A stretch of DNA of 64,000 nucleotides from Stutzerimonas frequens. GTDB taxonomy: Bacteria > Pseudomonadota > Gammaproteobacteria > Pseudomonadales > Pseudomonadaceae. Positions within the stretch are counted from its first letter, which is position 1, and each line of letters begins with the position of its first letter. Below, one piece after another: positions 16,804-28,403 of this stretch. The stretch covers positions 310,001 to 374,000 of the forward strand of contig NZ_JAMOHM010000003.1 in assembly GCF_024448335.1 (NCBI RefSeq), read 5' to 3'. Made by a program: the position numbers and the translations under genes. The notes beneath the pieces are model-generated. The model searched no databases and had not been told where the DNA came from. It saw only the letters and a program-made list of their open reading frames with translations.

Positions 16804-17904
16804 ATGCGCGACGACAGCACCATGCAAGAGCCCCCTCCCCTGGCGGAGGGAGATCGCCCCGTTCCCAGGGACGAAGCGGGCGACACCGGCACCCTCTTAT
16901 GCTCTGCGTTACCACCGGACCTGCACTACGTAGATGATTCGCAACCCGGCATCCGCCGCCGGACGTTACGTGGGAAGTTCGCCTACTTCGATACTGACGG
17001 CGAGCGCATCCGCGACGAAGACGAGATACGCAGGATCAACAAGTTGGCGATACCGCCTGCGTACCGTGATGTCTGGATCTGCTCCGATCCGCAAGGTCAT
17101 CTTCAAGCTACCGGTCGCGACGCCCGTGGACGCAAGCAATACCGTTACCACCCCCGGTGGCGAGAGATCCGAGACAGCAACAAGTACGACCGGATGCTGG
17201 AGTTCGGCGAAGCCCTGCCACGGCTGCGCCGAGACCTGGAAAAACACCTGGCGCTCCGGGGCATGCCGCGCGAGAAGGTCATGGCGCTGGTGGTGCTATT
17301 GCTAGAATCCACACTAATCCGAATCGGTAATCCACGTTACGCCAAGGACAACCGCTCCTACGGGCTGACTACCCTGCGTACCCGCCATGTTGATATCCGC
17401 GGCACCGCAATCCGTTTCCACTTTCGCGGCAAAAGCGGGGTCAAGCACGAGGTCACCCTGCGCGACAAGCGCCTGGCCAGGCTTATGCGCCGCTGCATGG
17501 AGCTACCGGGCCAGCAGCTGTTTCAGTATCTGGATGACGAGGGGCAACGCCGGGCGGTCAGCTCCAGCGATGTGAATGCCTACCTGCAGGACATGACGGG
17601 CCGCGACTTCACCGCGAAGGACTACCGCACGTGGGCCGGAAGTGCCTTGGCACTGGCGCGTCTGCGCCAGCTCGAATGCTCCCCCGAGAGCATGGCCCGG
17701 CACAATCTGGTTGAGACGGTAAGGCAGGTCGCCAGCCAGCTGGGGAACACGCCCGCCGTATGTCGTCAGTGCTACATCCATCCTGCAATCCTGCAGGCAT
17801 TCAATGAAGGTGCACTGGCCGGATTGCGAGGTGCCAGGAAGCGCAGATGGCTGAGCGCGGAAGAGGTTGGATTGCTTGCCTTTCTCAGGAGCGCAGCGGA
17901 TTGA
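16804..17904 (+). CDS. DNA topoisomerase IB
   Basis: This 366-residue protein is a eukaryote/poxvirus-like type IB topoisomerase, which relaxes supercoils of both signs by a 3'-phosphotyrosyl intermediate. The N-terminal domain includes GKFAYFDTDGERIRDEDEI and LAIPPAYRDVWICSDPQGHLQATGRDARGRKQYRYH. The catalytic domain shows LLLESTLIRIGNPRYAKDNRSYGLTTLR, FRGKSGVKH, KDYRTWAGS and the active tyrosine in CRQCYIHPAIL near residue 323. These enzymes occur in Pseudomonas but are absent from enterics. The first in-frame ATG at 16804 has a distant GAGG; an alternative start is 16822. Confidence 0.93.
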   Translation: MRDDSTMQEPPPLAEGDRPVPRDEAGDTGTLLCSALPPDLHYVDDSQPGIRRRTLRGKFAYFDTDGERIRDEDEIRRINKLAIPPAYRDVWICSDPQGHLQATGRDARGRKQYRYHPRWREIRDSNKYDRMLEFGEALPRLRRDLEKHLALRGMPREKVMALVVLLLESTLIRIGNPRYAKDNRSYGLTTLRTRHVDIRGTAIRFHFRGKSGVKHEVTLRDKRLARLMRRCMELPGQQLFQYLDDEGQRRAVSSSDVNAYLQDMTGRDFTAKDYRTWAGSALALARLRQLECSPESMARHNLVETVRQVASQLGNTPAVCRQCYIHPAILQAFNEGALAGLRGARKRRWLSAEEVGLLAFLRSAAD

Positions 17905-17919
17905 AGGCGCGCCCCCGGC

Positions 17920-18888
17920 TCAGGCGTCGTGCTGATGCAGGGTGACTCGATTGCGTCCGGCCGCCTTGGATGCATAAAGCGCCGAGTCTGCCCATTCGAT
18001 CAGCTGGGCGTGGCTGCTGGTAGGCTCGCTGAGATCAGCTACTCCAAGGCTGATGGTGAAACGAATACGGTGCTGCTCGTGCTGCACCTCATGGCTCTCA
18101 ACGGCATGCCGGAGGCGCTCGGCGAAGGTCATGGCGCCCTGCTTGTCGGTGTCCGGCAATAGCACGACGAACTCCTCGCCGCCGTACCGCCCCGCTACGT
18201 CCGAATCCCGCAGATTCTCGCGGATCAGATCGGCAACCTGCTGGATGACCGCGTCGCCGACCTGGTGACCGTAGGTATCGTTGATCGCCTTGAAGTGATC
18301 GATATCGAACATCACCAGCGCGGCCTGACTCTCGTAACGGCGATGACGTGCATAGTCCAGCTGCAGCATCTCCTCCCAATGGCCGCGGTTGTACAAACCG
18401 GTCAGCCGATCGGTGCTCGACAGGCGCTGCAGCTCAGCGTTGGCCGCCTGCAGTTGGCGCCGGTTCACCGCAACGTCGGTCACGTCGTAGATGATCAGGC
18501 AGACCTGGGCGATGCTGCCGTCAATGCCCTTGAGCGGCAGCAGCGTGGTGTTCTGGTACATGAAATCTTCCAGCCCGGTAATCGGCTGGTAGTTCTTGAA
18601 ACGCAGGAGATACGGCCGCTGCTCCCAGATGGTGAACGAGGGCGTACCCAGGGTCATGACGCCCTCCACCTTGCGGCGGAACCAATCCTCTTCGACTTCG
18701 GGAAAGAGAGAGAAAAAAGAGCGATTGCGCGCCTTTGCCGGCGGCAGGCCAGAGCGATTCTCCATGAACGTGTTCCAGACCTCGACACGGAAGTCGCGGT
18801 CCAGAACCACCACACCCACGTCGATGCTCTGGACGATGGCCAGCAACCAGTGAAGCTCAGTCAACTCGGTGGTATCGCTCATGCTCAA
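17920..18888 (-). CDS. Diguanylate cyclase with PAS sensor domain
   Basis: This 322-residue soluble protein has a PAS domain at about residues 15-130 (VVVLDRDFRVEVWNTFMENRSG) and a GGDEF domain at about 150-320. The active-site signature is GGEEF in GRYGGEEFVVLLPDTD, and FDIDHFKAINDTYGHQVGD is intact, so it should make cyclic di-GMP. I see no RxxD inhibitory site in the usual position. Its ATG overlaps the stop of the upstream CheC-like response regulator (ATGA, 18885-18888), so the two are translationally coupled and the regulator probably controls or localises the cyclase. Confidence 0.92.
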   Translation of the reverse strand: MSMSDTTELTELHWLLAIVQSIDVGVVVLDRDFRVEVWNTFMENRSGLPPAKARNRSFFSLFPEVEEDWFRRKVEGVMTLGTPSFTIWEQRPYLLRFKNYQPITGLEDFMYQNTTLLPLKGIDGSIAQVCLIIYDVTDVAVNRRQLQAANAELQRLSSTDRLTGLYNRGHWEEMLQLDYARHRRYESQAALVMFDIDHFKAINDTYGHQVGDAVIQQVADLIRENLRDSDVAGRYGGEEFVVLLPDTDKQGAMTFAERLRHAVESHEVQHEQHRIRFTISLGVADLSEPTSSHAQLIEWADSALYASKAAGRNRVTLHQHDA

Positions 18889-19868
18889 TCCATCAGGTGG
18901 GCGAGCTTGCGGGTCAGCAGCTCGACCGAATCTTCCGTGAACAACAGCAGCAGGTCAAAGTGGATGTCATGCCCTTCCAGGCTATAGCTGATCTCGACCG
19001 CCAAGGTCTTTTTCCATCTCGCGCTGTTGAGGCGTATCAGCTCCTCGATCGACGCATGCTGCCCGAGCACCTGCGGATGCCCCTGGGAAAACACGACCTC
19101 GATCTGCTCGGCGATGCCGCTCAGGCACGCGCTGATCAGCAGGCTCGACAGATCCAGGAGCATCTCCATCTCCAGGTAATCCTGCCGGCGCATCAGGCGC
19201 GCCATGTCCGCGACCTCCGAATCGTGGAACAGTAGCAACGCCTCTCCGGCGATCCCCCCACCGATGTAACCCTGACAAACCGCGGTCAACTGGTCACCGC
19301 GCGCAGCATCGGCCAGCGCCATGTGCAGTTCGCCGACCTCGAGAATGTTGACGTTGGGAATCGGGAGCTGAATGAAGACGCCCAGAACACGCGCAAGCAG
19401 GGCCGCGGCACGACCCATGGCGATGTTGACGACCTCGCGGAAGGTGTCGCGGAAACCGATCCGCTCACCCTCCTCTCGACCGATCAGCGTCGAAAGATCG
19501 TCCAGCAGGCCAAGGCTGGCGAGCGTCTGCTGCAGGTGCACGGGGTCCGCAGGCTTCTTGATGAAGGCCAGCGCGCCGAGCGCCAGCACCCGACGTACGG
19601 CTTCATCCTGGATATCGGCCGAAATCACGATGGTTTTGCACGGCAGTTTTTCTTCGCGCAGCTGCGCAAGGACCTGATAACCGTCCAGCTCGGGCATTGT
19701 GAGATCGAGCAGCAGCACGTCGATGTCGCCCTGCCGGACCCTTTCCAGGGCTTCGATACCGGTTGCCGCTTGGCTGACGACCACCGGCCAGCCTGCAGGC
19801 AGCGCTTGCAGCAGCTGCTTGCGGGCCAGGCTGGAGTCATCGCAGATCAGCAGTGAAATGGCAGACAT
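18885..19868 (-). CDS. Response regulator with C-terminal CheC/CheX-like phosphatase domain
   Basis: The 327-residue protein has a receiver domain at residues 1-120 (CDD near 9-11, phosphoacceptor Asp in LLLDLTMPELDG near 56, Lys in AFIKKPADP near 106). From about 135 a CheC-like domain follows with FREVVNIAMGRAAALLARVLG and a second copy of the pattern, EMLLDLSSLLISACLSGIAEQ. Such domains in CheC/CheX dephosphorylate CheY. The protein may remove its own or another regulator's phosphate and pass the signal to the diguanylate cyclase downstream, whose start it overlaps. No histidine kinase is adjacent. Confidence 0.88.
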   Translation of the reverse strand: MSAISLLICDDSSLARKQLLQALPAGWPVVVSQAATGIEALERVRQGDIDVLLLDLTMPELDGYQVLAQLREEKLPCKTIVISADIQDEAVRRVLALGALAFIKKPADPVHLQQTLASLGLLDDLSTLIGREEGERIGFRDTFREVVNIAMGRAAALLARVLGVFIQLPIPNVNILEVGELHMALADAARGDQLTAVCQGYIGGGIAGEALLLFHDSEVADMARLMRRQDYLEMEMLLDLSSLLISACLSGIAEQIEVVFSQGHPQVLGQHASIEELIRLNSARWKKTLAVEISYSLEGHDIHFDLLLLFTEDSVELLTRKLAHLMD

Positions 19869-20014
19869 GGTACGAGCTCTCGTTGCCCGATCGACCGAAG
19901 CGCCAGAGCTTATCGCAGGAAAGACGCGCTGTGTGCGTCATGGCGGCAAAATAACGGCATTTTGCCTTTAATCCGCTGAACGGCCCGGCGGACCTGCTCC
20001 ACCGGGCCCGAAGA

Positions 20015-20599
20015 TCAGTAGTACGCGTTCTCGCGATTGGTATGGTCGGTGACGTCGCGGACCCCCTTGAGCTCTGGAATCCGAGCCAGCAACGTCTTCT
20101 CGATTCCTTCCTTCAATGTCACGTCGGCCTGACCACAGCCCTGACAGCCGCCACCGAACTGCAATACGGCGATGCCTTCATCGACTACATCGATGAGGGT
20201 CACCTGCCCTCCGTGACTGGCCAGGCCAGGGTTGATCTCGGTCTGCAGGTAGTAATTGATGCGCTCGTTCAGCGGGCTGTCGTCATTGACCATGGGAACC
20301 TTGGCATTAGGCGCCTTGATAGTCAGCTGGCCACCCATCCGGTCAGTGGCATAGTCGACCAGTGCGTCTTCGAGGAAGGGCTCGCTGGTGCCATCGATCC
20401 AGGCGGTAAAGCTCTTCAAAGCCATGGCGATGTCATCGGGCTTCTCCTCACCCGGCTTGCAGTACGCGATGCAGGTCTCGGCGTACGGTGTGCCGGGCTG
20501 GGTGATGAAGATGCGAATGCCAATGCCGGTGGTGTTCTGCTTTTCGAGCAGGTCGGCCAGATAATCGTGTGCAGCTTCGGTAATGGTGATCGCGCTCAT
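20015..20599 (-). CDS. nfuA: Fe-S biogenesis protein NfuA
   Basis: This 194-residue protein joins an N-terminal degenerate A-type scaffold domain (residues about 1-95, [15 protein letters not shown]) to a C-terminal Nfu domain with [18 protein letters not shown], whose CxxC binds a 4Fe-4S cluster across a dimer. It delivers clusters to target enzymes under oxidative or iron stress. Length and layout equal E. coli and P. aeruginosa NfuA. The ATG is preceded by GAGGAGTTCTC. A good promoter at 20626-20654 overlaps a candidate IscR site, in line with the reported IscR control of P. aeruginosa nfuA. Confidence 0.97.
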   Translation of the reverse strand: MSAITITEAAHDYLADLLEKQNTTGIGIRIFITQPGTPYAETCIAYCKPGEEKPDDIAMALKSFTAWIDGTSEPFLEDALVDYATDRMGGQLTIKAPNAKVPMVNDDSPLNERINYYLQTEINPGLASHGGQVTLIDVVDEGIAVLQFGGGCQGCGQADVTLKEGIEKTLLARIPELKGVRDVTDHTNRENAYY

Positions 20600-20625
20600 G
20601 AGAACTCCTCGCAGACATGCGCGGC

Positions 20626-20654
20626 AGTGTACGCCAAACCACTGCCGCGGTTAA
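20626..20654 (-). promoter_or_regulatory. Probable nfuA promoter
   Basis: On the minus strand TTAACC (20654-20649) and TACACT (20631-20626) are separated by 17 bp, about 27 bp upstream of the nfuA start. Confidence 0.5.
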
Positions 20655-20677
20655 GTCCTAGTATTTTAGTCGGGATA
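20651..20677 (-). promoter_or_regulatory. Candidate IscR type 1 binding site upstream of nfuA
   Basis: The minus strand reads TATCCCGACTAAAATACTAGG, matching the core CCGACT-R-WWW-Y-A-x-T of type 1 IscR boxes, though the second half is imperfect. It overlaps the -35 of the nfuA promoter, as expected for a repressor. Confidence 0.45.
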
Positions 20678-20718
20678 GCTTGCTTACAGTTCCAGCACGC
20701 CCGCATCCGGTTCGAAGA

Positions 20719-22995
20719 TCAGAGATTCTCGTAGCGATTCATGTCGAGTACGCCCGCCTCGAGTGGCTCGACCTGCTCGAGATAGCGAGTCAGATCATTG
20801 AAATAGCTCCAGAACAGCGGGTGGCTGCGGCGAATGCCCCAGCGTTCTACCACCTGCTCAAAATCGCCCCTGTTCCGGACCTGCTCCATTGCAGCCGCGA
20901 ATGCGGGCACCTCGCTTGCCGGCAGACTGAAAAGAAAGTTCGGATAGCTGCTGAGGATGCCGGGGTAGACGGTCAGGGTGTCCAGTCTCGGTTGCCAGCG
21001 CAGTGATTCACCGAACATGAACGCGACGTTGCTGTGGGCACGGTTGCGCAGGAGGCTGTAGATCTCGCGGCGGTCATCAGCGTATTCGACCCGCAGCAGT
21101 GTCGCCTCCGGCAACTGCAAGATGGCGGGCAAGCCTGCTGCCATCCGGTTCGTCAGTCGAGCGAGCGCCTGTTCGACGCGCTGCAATTCGACCGGCTGGT
21201 CCTCACGATAGCAATGCGTGCCGTGGCAGCGGTTGATCGGATCAGGCGCGGCATTGATAGCGGCATGGCGCACGAGCAGCCTCTGCGCGAAGTCACGCTT
21301 GGGGTCCGCCTTGCTCAACGCCACCAGCGAGGGGGTCGAGCTGTCGATGGCGGTGTAGGCCAGCAGCAGCTTCAGCTGGCCGCCCTTTTCATACCAGTCA
21401 TCGAGAATCGCCTGGCGGCTGTTGGCCGGCAGCAGACGCAGGAAATTGAGCTCGGCGCCGTTGCGAATCAGATCGAAGTAAAGCCGCGTCTGGCCCTGGT
21501 GGGATACGTTGCCAAACACGTCGAAGTTGACCACCAGCTGGTAGTAGGTGCGCTCGAGCAACGGATAGTCCATCCACCACAGCGTTTGTGGAATCTCGCC
21601 GATCAGCCCCTTGCGTACCGAGGCGCTATCGTGCTGACGAAACACGCTGAGCAAGGCATTGTCGTTGCCGGACCAGATTTGCGGCCAGTCCGCCGGCGCG
21701 TCGGCATAGGCCTTAGTGCGCAGCTGCTCATATTGGTTGCGCTTGACGCGGTAGGTCTTCCAGAACGCCAGCAGATCGCCCATCTCGTCGAACTGCCCCG
21801 GCATGGCTAGCAGCGGTGTGGCCTGCTCACGAAAGCGACGGTCGGTGATATAGAGGTCATGCTGCGGGTCCTGAAAAAAGACCCAGAAGTTGTCGCGAAT
21901 CACGTCCGTGGCGATCTGCCCACGGCAGACCGGCCCGCGAATGAAGGTGCGCACGAAATACTCGGCGTTATCCAGCATGAACTGGTAACGCGCCTCGGCC
22001 GGAATCGCCTGGAAGGTCTTGAACGGATTGGCCCGGTGGTTGGCGCCGTAGCCCGGCACCGATTCGACGACCCAGTCGCCCTCGAAGAACAGTGATCTGA
22101 CCCTTGCCAGCTTCGTCGAACTCAGCGGATAGGTGATATGCGTCTTGTGCACGATCACATCGCTGATGGGCCGCAAGCGGTAGCTGAAGCGGGTACCCGG
22201 ATCGTCGTTCGGCCGCCGCGTGGCAATGGGATCGATTGGCTCACCGCTGGGTGTACGCGAGCGCACCAGCTGATAGAAATGCCCGCGCTCGCCATCTTCG
22301 AAATACAGGTGGGCAATGAAGAGGTGCTCATACAGCCAGCGTCCGACCAGCGTGCCGCGCGGGCCGGGCGTGTTCAGCAGGCGCTCCCATTCTTCGATCT
22401 GCAGTGCTTCCGCCGGCGACGGTTGCAGCTGCCGATGCTCGACCGGAGCGCCCTGCTCCAGCCACCGCTGCAGCGTCGCGTATTCCTGATCGCTGAGGCC
22501 GGTCACAGCGAAAGGCATGCCACCGTGCAGGTTCTTGCGCGCATAGCCATCGAACTCTTCGGGCAGCGGGCAGGTGTTCTCCCGGCCAATGCCGATGTTC
22601 AGCTCCGCAGGCAGCTTGGCATTGGGCGTCAGCGGTTGGCTGCGACCCAGATCCAGCATGCGCGCCATCAGCGCCGCCTGACCGCCCTGGGCGTCGAGCA
22701 CCCCATGAAACCCCTTGCGCCGCCAGGCGTCTGTTCCCTCGGCGTCGAGAAACAGCCGGGTCGGCGCCTGCGCCTTGGAACGCACACCGTTATAGACAGG
22801 CAGTTTGTTCGCACCACGCTCGACGCCCTCGCCGCTGCCCAGATTGAGCTGGCATGGCGAGTCGTAGCAGGCATGGCAGGCCACGCACTTTGCTGTGAAG
22901 ATCGGCTGGATATCACGCAAATACGAGAGGGCTTCGGCCTGTGCAACGCTACCGGTGAGCAGGAACAGACAACCGAGCCAGAAACGAAAGGACAT
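20719..22995 (-). CDS. cti: Fatty acid cis-trans isomerase Cti
   Basis: The 758-residue protein has a signal peptide (residues 1-20, ending VAQA) and a cytochrome c-type haem site CVACH near residue 37, followed by the long conserved Cti region (FDVFGNVSHQGQTRLYFDLIRNGAELNFL, and HSNVAFMFGESLRW). Cti is a periplasmic haem enzyme that converts cis- to trans-unsaturated fatty acids in membrane phospholipids, giving quick adaptation to solvents and heat in Pseudomonas. It is divergent from metH, 162 bp away. The length agrees with the P. putida enzyme. It is transcribed alone. Confidence 0.96.
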   Translation of the reverse strand: MSFRFWLGCLFLLTGSVAQAEALSYLRDIQPIFTAKCVACHACYDSPCQLNLGSGEGVERGANKLPVYNGVRSKAQAPTRLFLDAEGTDAWRRKGFHGVLDAQGGQAALMARMLDLGRSQPLTPNAKLPAELNIGIGRENTCPLPEEFDGYARKNLHGGMPFAVTGLSDQEYATLQRWLEQGAPVEHRQLQPSPAEALQIEEWERLLNTPGPRGTLVGRWLYEHLFIAHLYFEDGERGHFYQLVRSRTPSGEPIDPIATRRPNDDPGTRFSYRLRPISDVIVHKTHITYPLSSTKLARVRSLFFEGDWVVESVPGYGANHRANPFKTFQAIPAEARYQFMLDNAEYFVRTFIRGPVCRGQIATDVIRDNFWVFFQDPQHDLYITDRRFREQATPLLAMPGQFDEMGDLLAFWKTYRVKRNQYEQLRTKAYADAPADWPQIWSGNDNALLSVFRQHDSASVRKGLIGEIPQTLWWMDYPLLERTYYQLVVNFDVFGNVSHQGQTRLYFDLIRNGAELNFLRLLPANSRQAILDDWYEKGGQLKLLLAYTAIDSSTPSLVALSKADPKRDFAQRLLVRHAAINAAPDPINRCHGTHCYREDQPVELQRVEQALARLTNRMAAGLPAILQLPEATLLRVEYADDRREIYSLLRNRAHSNVAFMFGESLRWQPRLDTLTVYPGILSSYPNFLFSLPASEVPAFAAAMEQVRNRGDFEQVVERWGIRRSHPLFWSYFNDLTRYLEQVEPLEAGVLDMNRYENL

Positions 22996-23111
22996 GAAAC
23001 GAGCGCCTGGAAGTGAGCCTGCATTCTAGGCATGTGGAATGAGCGCCGCTTGCCCGATCATCTTGAATAATCTTCATGAAAAAGTGCAGAAGCTAAAAAA
23101 GCATGCAGCTT

Positions 23112-23120
23112 TGCTATCAT
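23112..23120 (+). promoter_or_regulatory. Candidate extended -10 promoter of metH
   Basis: TGCTATCAT fits the extended -10 TGnTATAAT in five of six hexamer positions and lies about 38 bp before the metH ATG; no good -35 is visible, as is usual for extended -10 promoters. I see no cobalamin, SAM or SAH riboswitch in the 162-bp leader region. Confidence 0.35.
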
Positions 23121-23157
23121 TCGCGCTCTTTTCGTTTCCGTTTTTCAGGTAGTTCCC

Positions 23158-26850
<3,693 letters not shown>

Positions 26851-26901
26851 TCTCGACGCGGGCGTCTCCGACGCCCGCCCGTTCCACGGAGCAAGTGCGC
26901 C

Positions 26902-27228
26902 ATGTCATCCGAAACACCCTGGCTGATCGACGAACTCGAAAACGCCGACATGCTGATCATCGACGACCTGCACGCGTGGCAGTTCACGCTTGACGAAGCC
27001 GTGCTGGATCAGGCCGACGCAGCCGCCGAAGCCGACCAGCCGTTCGCCAGCGAGGCCACCTTGCTGACCATCGACCTGGTCGATGGCCGCACCCGCCGCC
27101 AGTGGCAGTTCAGCTACAACCAGATCATGGAGGCGCAGCGCGACGCCGACGGCGAAAGCTGGCTGCTGGAAGGCCCGCACCGCCTGCAATGCCTCGCCGC
27201 CATCGGCGCTGAGGACGAGGCCGAGTAA
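26902..27228 (+). CDS. Conserved acidic protein next to metH (DUF5629-like)
   Basis: This 108-residue protein is strongly acidic (MSSETPWLIDELENADMLIIDDLHAW...) with a central ATLLTIDLVDGRTRRQWQFSYNQIMEAQ segment. I believe it corresponds to the protein beside metH in P. aeruginosa (PA1842), placed in DUF5629; the name is from memory. Function unknown. It has no membrane helix or signal. A GGAGCAAG sequence precedes the ATG at a slightly long distance. A perfect stem CGCGGCCG/CGGCCGCG (27246-27265) lies between it and pnuC. Confidence 0.8.
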   Translation: MSSETPWLIDELENADMLIIDDLHAWQFTLDEAVLDQADAAAEADQPFASEATLLTIDLVDGRTRRQWQFSYNQIMEAQRDADGESWLLEGPHRLQCLAAIGAEDEAE

Positions 27229-27316
27229 GCGCGCCTCCTCCCGTCCGCGGCCGCAAACGGCCGCGCTGCTGCCAGCCCTACCGCCACCCATTCGTTTCAT
27301 AACCGGTCACCTCGCC

Positions 27317-27877
27317 ATGTCACTTCTCGAACTGGTCGCCTCGCTGCTCGGCGTGATCGCCGTATGGCTGACCGTGCGGCAGAATCCCTGGTGCTGGCCG
27401 ATCGGACTGGGCATGGTGTCGCTGTATGCGTGGCTTTTCTTCGATGCCAGGCTGTACTCCCAGGTGCTGTTGCACAGCGTCTTCGCGGCGATGCAGCTGT
27501 ATGGCTGGTGGGCCTGGACTCGTGGCGCGGATGCCGATGGCCGGCGCGTGAGCCTGGCCAGCGGGCCGGAAGTGCTGGTCGGCATCGGCATGGCGGTGTT
27601 AGGCAGCCTGCTGCTCGGCAGCGCAATGGCTCGCTTCACCGAGGCGGCGTTTCCCTGGATCGATGCCAGCCTGACCGCCTTCAGCCTGCTCGCGCAGCTG
27701 TGGATGGCACTCAAGCGCCTGCAGTGCTGGCCGCTGTGGATCGTGGTCGATGCCTTGTTTGTCGGCTTCTTCAGCTACCAGGGGTACTGGTTGACGGCCG
27801 GGCTCTACGCGCTGTTCACCGCACTGGCGGTGATGGGGCTGCGTGAATGGCGTGCGACCCTGGTGGCCGCCCGATGA
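27317..27877 (+). CDS. pnuC: Nicotinamide riboside transporter PnuC
   Basis: This 186-residue protein has about seven membrane helices and PnuC signatures: LTVRQNPWCWPIGLGMVSLYAWLFFDARLYSQ and LHSVFAAMQLYGWWAW in the first half, WIVVDALFVGFFSYQGYW near the end. It imports nicotinamide riboside by facilitated diffusion, trapped by phosphorylation. Its stop overlaps the ATG of the kinase-like gene (ATGA at 27874-27877), so transport and trapping are coupled. The ATG at 27317 is chosen because the longer frame upstream lies in the preceding intergenic region and is not hydrophobic. Confidence 0.93.
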   Translation: MSLLELVASLLGVIAVWLTVRQNPWCWPIGLGMVSLYAWLFFDARLYSQVLLHSVFAAMQLYGWWAWTRGADADGRRVSLASGPEVLVGIGMAVLGSLLLGSAMARFTEAAFPWIDASLTAFSLLAQLWMALKRLQCWPLWIVVDALFVGFFSYQGYWLTAGLYALFTALAVMGLREWRATLVAAR

Positions 27878-28398
27878 AGGTCGTCGTGCTCACCGGACCG
27901 GAATCCACCGGGAAGAGCTGGCTGGCCGATCGCTTGCGACGCCGCTTTGGCGGTCTATTGGTCGACGAGTACGTGCGTCACTACATCGAGCGGACGCAAC
28001 GCGACACGACGCTGGCCGACATCCCGGCCATTGCCCGCGGCCAACTGGCCCGGGAAGACGCCGCACGGGCCGCCGCACCGCATCTGCTGATCCTCGACAC
28101 CCATCTGCTGAGCAACATGCTCTGGAGCCGCACGCTGTTCGGCGACTGCCCCGATTGGCTGGAAGCCGAACTGCAGGCGCGCGAATACCACCAGCACCTG
28201 TTGCTCTCGCCCACAGGCGCCGAGTGGCATGCGGACGGCCAGCGCTGCCAGCCGGATCTAGACGACAGGCAGCGCTTCTACGAGCAATGCCGTGACTGGC
28301 TTCGGCAGCATCGGAAGCCGTTCGTTGAAATCGCTGGCGACTGGGCCGAGCGCGAACGTCAGGCAATTGCCTGGACACGAGCGCTGCTGGATGGCTGA
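27874..28398 (+). CDS. NadR-like nicotinamide riboside kinase (AAA-type P-loop)
   Basis: The 174-residue protein matches the C-terminal kinase domain of NadR: P-loop TGPESTGKSWLADRL, VDEYVRHYIE, ARGQLAREDAA, LILDTHLLSNMLW and the late WHADGQRCQPDLDDRQRFYEQ. It should phosphorylate nicotinamide riboside to NMN. Unlike NadR it lacks the DNA-binding and adenylyltransferase domains, so it is a stand-alone salvage kinase. It overlaps pnuC by the ATGA junction. It ends 5 bp before a convergent EamA gene. Confidence 0.88.
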   Translation: MKVVVLTGPESTGKSWLADRLRRRFGGLLVDEYVRHYIERTQRDTTLADIPAIARGQLAREDAARAAAPHLLILDTHLLSNMLWSRTLFGDCPDWLEAELQAREYHQHLLLSPTGAEWHADGQRCQPDLDDRQRFYEQCRDWLRQHRKPFVEIAGDWAERERQAIAWTRALLDG

Positions 28399-28403
28399 CC
28401 GCC

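Noticed and set aside
19949..19970. Inverted repeat GGCAAAAT/ATTTTGCC considered as a terminator for nfuA
   Set aside because: The stem is AT-rich and on the minus strand is not followed by a T-run; the function is unclear.
23034..23157. Riboswitch (cobalamin, SAM or SAH) before metH
   Set aside because: The leader is short and I find none of the conserved blocks of these riboswitches.
26858..26878. Perfect 9-bp hairpin after metH considered as a terminator
   Set aside because: There is no T-run after the stem, so I only mention it with metH.
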